A stretch of 64,000 nt of DNA from Rossellomorea vietnamensis. GTDB taxonomy: Bacteria > Bacillota > Bacilli > Bacillales > Bacillaceae_B. The notes below the pieces were generated by a model. That model did no database searches. It was not told where the DNA came from and saw only the letters and a program-made list of their open reading frames with translations. Where the stretch lies: the NCBI RefSeq assembly GCF_001305855.1, contig NZ_LIXZ01000017.1, forward strand, positions 1 to 64,000, written 5' to 3'. The position numbers and the translations under genes are program-made. Below, piece after piece: positions 60,379 through 64,000 of the stretch (the first letter of the stretch is position 1; each line of letters starts with the position of its first letter).

Positions 60379-60858
60379 ATGATTGGGGAACCGCAAAAGA
60401 GAATATCGCCATTGGCTTTGAAAGTATGGAAAATATACGGGGTATTGGAATCGCTGGTCGTGGCTGCCTTGGCAGCGGGAGCCATTGTTTTGACTTTTAT
60501 ATTTGATTGGTCCTCTTGGGTGACCGTCATATCAGTCGGTGTGTTCATCCTTTTTACATATGTGTTCGTGTTTTTACTTCCGACCATCAAATGGAAGAGG
60601 TGGCGGTATGAAGTGAGGGAACAGGAAATTGAATTGCAGAGGGGAATCCTGATTGTGAAACGGACACTGGTTCCGATGGTGAGAGTTCAGCATGTTGATA
60701 CAGTGCAGGGGCCGATACTAAAAAGATACGGCCTATCGACGATTACCATATCCACTGCAGCAACCGTCCACGAGATTCCTGCTTTGGACATGGAAGAGGC
60801 GGATGACCTGAGAAATTCTATATCGCAGCTGGCGAGGGTGGCGGAAGATGATGTCTGA
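60379..60858 (+). CDS. ydbS: PH-domain membrane protein YdbS-like
   Basis: The 159-aa protein from the ATG at 60379 (after AGAAGGGGGATT) has two membrane segments (about 22-42 and 48-70) and a bacterial PH domain (RWRYEVREQEIELQRGILIVKRTLVPMVRVQHVDTVQGPILKRYGLSTITISTAATVHEIPALD). It is the first of a pair with ydbT, which it overlaps by 11 bases. YdbS and YdbT give resistance to amylocyclicin-type bacteriocins in B. subtilis relatives; the mechanism is not clear. The 32 extra codons of the longer frame are non-coding leader. Confidence 0.88.
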   Translation: MIGEPQKRISPLALKVWKIYGVLESLVVAALAAGAIVLTFIFDWSSWVTVISVGVFILFTYVFVFLLPTIKWKRWRYEVREQEIELQRGILIVKRTLVPMVRVQHVDTVQGPILKRYGLSTITISTAATVHEIPALDMEEADDLRNSISQLARVAEDDV

Positions 60859-62305
60859 ACATAAAAGGCTTCACCCAATATCGGCAGTGGCGAGTTTTGT
60901 TAAACAGCTGAAAGATTTGATTGTTCCGTTCGTGTTTTTGTTTGTCATAAACAATCGGGGGGAGAAGAATGGATTTTGGGATTATATGCCGCTTCTTTCC
61001 ATGGCTGCTGTCCTTGTCATCGTTCTTGTTTTCGGAATTATTAAGTGGCTTCGTTTTACTTACCGGCTGGAAGAAGGCGAACTGAGGATAGAGTACGGGC
61101 TGTTTGTGAAAAAGAAGCGGTATATCCCGATTGAACGGATCCAGAGTCTGAACTTCTCGGAAGGTGTGTTACATCGTCCCTTTGGGCTTGTAAAGGTGAA
61201 GGTCGAAACAGCTGGATCTTCAAATGCCAGGGAGTCGGAAGCGGAACTGACCGCGATTTCAAAGGAGGAAGCGCTGGAATTAGAACAGATGATTTTTCGG
61301 CAGAAGAAGGGTCAGGGCGTCACGGAGGATTCTTCTCTGGAAGAGACCGCCATTCAGGAGTATGAACCTTTTTTCACCCTTGATTCCAAAGACATCTGGG
61401 TTCTTGCGGCAACCTCGGGGGGAGTAGGGGTCATTATTTCGGGGGTTGCGTTATTCTTATCTCAATTTAATGAACTCATTCCCTATAAAGCTGTATATGA
61501 AGAAGTGGCTGTCTTTATAAAAAGTGGAGTGTTCATTGTCGCATTGACGGCATTTTTCGGGCTGATCCTTGCATGGCTCCTCTCGATTGTTTGGACGTTT
61601 ATCATTTATGGTGATTTTAAGATCAGAATAGTGGATGATCATATCGTCATGACGAGAGGACTGCTTGAAAAGAAGCAGGTGACGGTCCCGTTAAACCGGG
61701 TTCAAGGGATCCGGATCGTGGAAAATCCCATCAGGCAACTGATTGGGTATTGCACAGTGCATATTGAGAACGCCGGTGGATCTGTTTTAGAGAAAGACAG
61801 TACGAGTATTAAGTTGTTCCCGATCATAAAGAAGGAAAGGGTACCGGAGTTGTTAAATGGATTGTTTCCTGAATATATCATCCAAGATGATTTTAACGGA
61901 CTGCCGGGACGTTCCATGAGAAGATATGTGTTCAGACAATCGGTCTGGGTGCTGGTTCCAGTCGCTGCTGCCTGCTATTTCTTCTGGCCGTATGGTCTTT
62001 GGGCAGCTCTCTTGATCCTGCCTTTTGGATTACTTGGATACTACCAATACCGGGCAGGCGGATTTAGAATCGATGGGGGGCAATTATCTTTGCGGTATCG
62101 AGGGGTATTGAAGAATACGATGTATATGAAGAAAAATCGCATTCAGTCCCTTGATACGAAAGAGAGCTGGTTTCAGACGAGAAAAGGATTGGGGAGTCTC
62201 ACGACTACGGTGAAATCAGGAGCTGCCGGTTATGCAAGCCAGTTGAGAGATCTTAAGAAAGAAGATCTGAAAAGGATTGCCTCCTGGTTTTCCCATAGTA
62301 TATAA
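60848..62305 (+). CDS. ydbT: PH-domain membrane protein YdbT-like
   Basis: The 485-aa protein has three PH-like repeats (RFTYRLEEGELRIEYGLFVKKKRYIPIERIQSLNFSEGVLHRPFGLVKVKVETAG; IYGDFKIRIVDDHIVMTRGLLEKKQVTVPLNRVQGIRIVENPIRQLIGYCTVHIENAG; RAGGFRIDGGQLSLRYRGVLKNTMYMKKNRIQSLDTKESWFQTRKGLGSLTTTVKSG), each next to a pair of membrane helices. It pairs with YdbS, forming a membrane complex. The start is ATG at 60848 or 60851. Confidence 0.9.
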   Translation: MMSEHKRLHPISAVASFVKQLKDLIVPFVFLFVINNRGEKNGFWDYMPLLSMAAVLVIVLVFGIIKWLRFTYRLEEGELRIEYGLFVKKKRYIPIERIQSLNFSEGVLHRPFGLVKVKVETAGSSNARESEAELTAISKEEALELEQMIFRQKKGQGVTEDSSLEETAIQEYEPFFTLDSKDIWVLAATSGGVGVIISGVALFLSQFNELIPYKAVYEEVAVFIKSGVFIVALTAFFGLILAWLLSIVWTFIIYGDFKIRIVDDHIVMTRGLLEKKQVTVPLNRVQGIRIVENPIRQLIGYCTVHIENAGGSVLEKDSTSIKLFPIIKKERVPELLNGLFPEYIIQDDFNGLPGRSMRRYVFRQSVWVLVPVAAACYFFWPYGLWAALLILPFGLLGYYQYRAGGFRIDGGQLSLRYRGVLKNTMYMKKNRIQSLDTKESWFQTRKGLGSLTTTVKSGAAGYASQLRDLKKEDLKRIASWFSHSI

Positions 62306-62309
62306 ACAA

Positions 62310-62343
62310 AGAAGCGGCCTGTTGATCCTGGCCGCTTCTTGCA
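62310..62343. terminator. Bidirectional terminator between ydbT and the rhomboid gene
   Basis: AAGAAGCGGCC (62310-62320) pairs perfectly with 62331-62341 around a 10-base loop, between convergent genes. Confidence 0.85.
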
Positions 62344-62349
62344 TGTTTC

Positions 62350-62934
62350 TTATTTCCTGCCCGAAATCCATCCGATGACAAATCCTGCGATCAACCCGAA
62401 GATATGGGCGGTAATGTTAATGCCTGATTGCATAAAAGTCATTACGACCCCGATGATCACGATGGGAAGGATGATTTGCCGGCTTTCTCTGGTGATGAAA
62501 TGGTTCTTCAGAACGATCATGGCAATATAGAAGCCGAATAGCCCGAAAATGGCCCCTGATGCACCGACGTGGCTATAGGTAAGGGGCTTGATCAAATAGG
62601 TAATGATATTGGCAAACACACCGCTTGCTAAGTAAAGGGCAAGGAACTTTAGCTTTCCAAGGTGTTTTTCCAGAGGTGGTCCGAATAGGACAAGAGAGAA
62701 CGAGTTGAATAATAAGTGTGCAAATCCCATATGGACGAAGATCGGAGTGATCAGTCTCCACCATTCTCCTTCCTTTATGAACACATTCACTCCGGCGAGT
62801 TGTTCGTACACCCACAATTGAGGGAAGATCGGCAGGACGCTGACGGTGTATAAGACTATATGAATCAATACAATCAGGGAGATAATAGGATAGTATCGTA
62901 GAAATTGAGAAAGACTTTCCGTTCGTACAAACAT
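62350..62934 (-). CDS. Rhomboid intramembrane serine protease (YdcA-like)
   Basis: The 194-aa protein has six membrane segments with the rhomboid catalytic dyad Ser126 in GASGAIFG and His177 in AHIFGLIAG; the HMGFAHLLFNSFSL motif (about 68-81) gives the usual conserved His and Asn. It cleaves membrane proteins in or near the bilayer. It corresponds in position to ydcA of B. subtilis, next to acpS. It is divergent from acpS. Confidence 0.92.
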   Translation of the reverse strand: MFVRTESLSQFLRYYPIISLIVLIHIVLYTVSVLPIFPQLWVYEQLAGVNVFIKEGEWWRLITPIFVHMGFAHLLFNSFSLVLFGPPLEKHLGKLKFLALYLASGVFANIITYLIKPLTYSHVGASGAIFGLFGFYIAMIVLKNHFITRESRQIILPIVIIGVVMTFMQSGINITAHIFGLIAGFVIGWISGRK

Positions 62935-63072
62935 AGTGTATCCTCCTAGATGGGCTTATATGTCCCATAAAAATAACCGTTAGTACTATAGTATAAGAAA
63001 ATGGTGAAAATCACGAGTAGAGTTCATTACTAAAATATGCAGGGCAGGACAAGAGTAGAAGGGGAGTAGCAT

Positions 63073-63423
63073 ATGATTAAAGGAATAGGGTTGGATATTG
63101 TAGAGATCGGGCGCATCCGGGAATTACTGGAACGGCAGCCGAAGTTCGTGAAGAGGATCCTTACGGAAAGAGAAGAGGATACGTTTTTTTCGCTGAGTGA
63201 AGGGCGCAGGATCGAGTATGTGGCTGGGCGTTTTGCGGCTAAAGAAGCTTACGCCAAAGCGAACGGGACCGGGATCGGGAAGGTGCTTTCGTTTCAGGAT
63301 ATTGAAATCAGTAAGGATGGAAACGGCAAGCCTTATTTTTCAAAGCCGGAAGGAACCGGGGCCCATCTATCCATCACTCACAGCAGGGAGTTTGCGGCAG
63401 CCCAAGTCATCATAGAAGAGTAA
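63073..63423 (+). CDS. acpS: Holo-[acyl-carrier-protein] synthase
   Basis: The 116-aa protein has the AcpS signature [12 protein letters not shown] (metal Asp) and [17 protein letters not shown], with [24 protein letters not shown] at the end. It moves 4'-phosphopantetheine from CoA to acyl carrier protein in fatty acid synthesis, as a trimer. The ATG follows GAAGGGGAGTAG. In B. subtilis acpS, ydcC and alr are adjacent; the same holds here up to the window's end. Confidence 0.95.
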   Translation: MIKGIGLDIVEIGRIRELLERQPKFVKRILTEREEDTFFSLSEGRRIEYVAGRFAAKEAYAKANGTGIGKVLSFQDIEISKDGNGKPYFSKPEGTGAHLSITHSREFAAAQVIIEE

Positions 63424-63494
63424 TAAAATTTCAAGCTTGTCATCTTCACTAGCATAATCCCTCAGGTTGTCTCATATATTCAGTAGTGCAATAG

Positions 63495-63600
63495 GAGAGA
63501 CAAGGCCAGTTGTCTAACAATCGCGGTTCGTTGGCGAATGGAACCGGGCATTCTTTCGAAGGATCGTCCATTCTTTGACAGGTGGCCTTCCCCTCTCTCA
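63495..63600 (+). promoter_or_regulatory. Branched inverted-repeat region upstream of ydcC
   Basis: GAGAGA-C-AAGGCCA (63495-63508) pairs with TGGCCTT-CCC-CTCTC (63583-63597). Inside, GTTGTC and GACAGG extend the stem, GGTTC/GAACC encloses TTCG-TTGG-CGAA, and ATTCTTTCGAAGGAT adds another hairpin. No T run follows. It may be a structured mRNA leader of ydcC; no known riboswitch motif was recognised. Confidence 0.5.
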
Positions 63601-63635
63601 ATTACGTTTATCCTGGGACAAAAGGGGTTGAAAAA

Positions 63636-64000
63636 ATGAAGAAAAAGCTAGTGATACTAGTGATGGCCATGTTGGCGGTGCTTGCACTCGCTGCTTGTGG
63701 AGAACAATCGAAAGAAGATGTAACCAAGGACCTTAAGGCAAAAGTAGAAGATATGAAGGGGTACAAAGCAGATGCAAAGATGACCCTGCAGGTGGGAGAA
63801 GAACCCCAAACCTATGATGTTGAAGTTTGGCATAATGACCCTAATTATTATCGTGTAGCTTTAAAGAATGCTACGAAAGATCAAAGCCAAATGATCCTGC
63901 GTAATGATGAGGGAGTGTTCGTCCTGACACCGGCTCTGAATAAAAGCTTCCGATTCCAAAGCAACTGGCCGGAAAACAGCAGTCAGGCATACTTGTATGA
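63636..64000 (+). CDS. ydcC: YdcC/LolA-like lipoprotein (partial, runs off the window)
   Basis: The start of a lipoprotein is visible: MKKKLVILVMAMLAVLALAAC with the lipidated Cys21, then EDVTKDLKAKVEDMKGYKADAKMTLQVGEEPQTYDVEVWHNDPNYYRVALKN and MILRNDEGVFVLTPALNKSFRFQSNWPEN. This is the LolA/LolB/YdcC fold; B. subtilis YdcC (a sporulation-related lipoprotein) lies at the same place between acpS and alr. The ATG follows AAAAGGGGTTG. The gene continues beyond base 64000. Confidence 0.9.
   Translation, partial: MKKKLVILVMAMLAVLALAACGEQSKEDVTKDLKAKVEDMKGYKADAKMTLQVGEEPQTYDVEVWHNDPNYYRVALKNATKDQSQMILRNDEGVFVLTPALNKSFRFQSNWPENSSQAYLY

Overview
The window looks like chromosome from a Gram-positive endospore-former of the family Bacillaceae (Bacillus/Rossellomorea type). 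The evidence is AGGAGG-type ribosome binding sites, many TTG/GTG starts, T-box, S-box and CodY-type control, and a right end with the B. subtilis-like order ddl-murF-hydrolase-cshA-(NERD-uvsE)-ydbS-ydbT-rhomboid-acpS-ydcC. The species cannot be fixed from the sequence alone.

Region 1 (about 1-15100) is AT-rich accessory DNA, clearly lower in GC than what follows. It starts with the tail of an unknown gene and a polysaccharide flippase. A lasso-peptide cluster of the paeninodin type follows (2048-9491): VanZ-like protein, cyclase with a dead glutaminase site, a 51-aa precursor missed by ORF calling (4524-4679) and ending in Ser, then terminator, HPr-kinase-like kinase, PqqD-like leader-binding protein, Cys/His leader peptidase, nucleotidyltransferase and ABC exporter. 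The precursor's possible ring acceptor lies one residue further out than the Thr(-2) rule allows, so the ring register is an open question.

Directly after it lies a second, related but different system (9653-15101). It again has a kinase, a PqqD-like protein, a nucleotidyltransferase and an ABC exporter, but no lasso cyclase and no lasso peptidase. In their place is a SipW-like S26 protease. Two divergent small genes carry the same N-terminal motif, P-x-[IV]-L-x-H-Q-x-I-x-F-E-T. One continues into a Gly/Pro/Asn/Lys tail. The other continues through a Gly run and a Cys cluster into a CFI-box-CTERM-like domain. I infer that these are substrates of an undescribed RiPP-like pathway, and this is the best candidate for a new system in the window. 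Both clusters have the palindrome TGTTC-N8-GAACA in their promoter regions.

Region 2 (15287-42700) is mostly core genome: FUSC transporter, YqcI-like protein, DUF4097 protein, 3-methyladenine glycosylase, an EAL phosphodiesterase behind a c-di-GMP-II riboswitch, a DppB-DppC fusion permease, Cdd1-like protein, YibQ-like deacetylase, SDR reductase, an NhaC-type transporter behind a SAM riboswitch (MetT-like), MFS transporter, cardiolipin synthase, an AGCS symporter with CodY-like boxes, CBS protein, LysM-CAP protein, lipid kinase, VTT protein, argS behind a T-box, a SEDS protein and sfsA.

Region 3 (42916-49464) is an operon resembling E. coli ynjBCD/ydjXZ/ynjF: an ABC importer, a TVP38 membrane protein, a CDP-alcohol phosphatidyltransferase and a MerA-like disulfide reductase. 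Its function is not known. Region 4 (49635-64000) has an oxidoreductase, an acetyltransferase and a dicarboxylate symporter, followed by the cell-wall/RNA-helicase/PH-domain/acpS block. The window ends inside ydcC.
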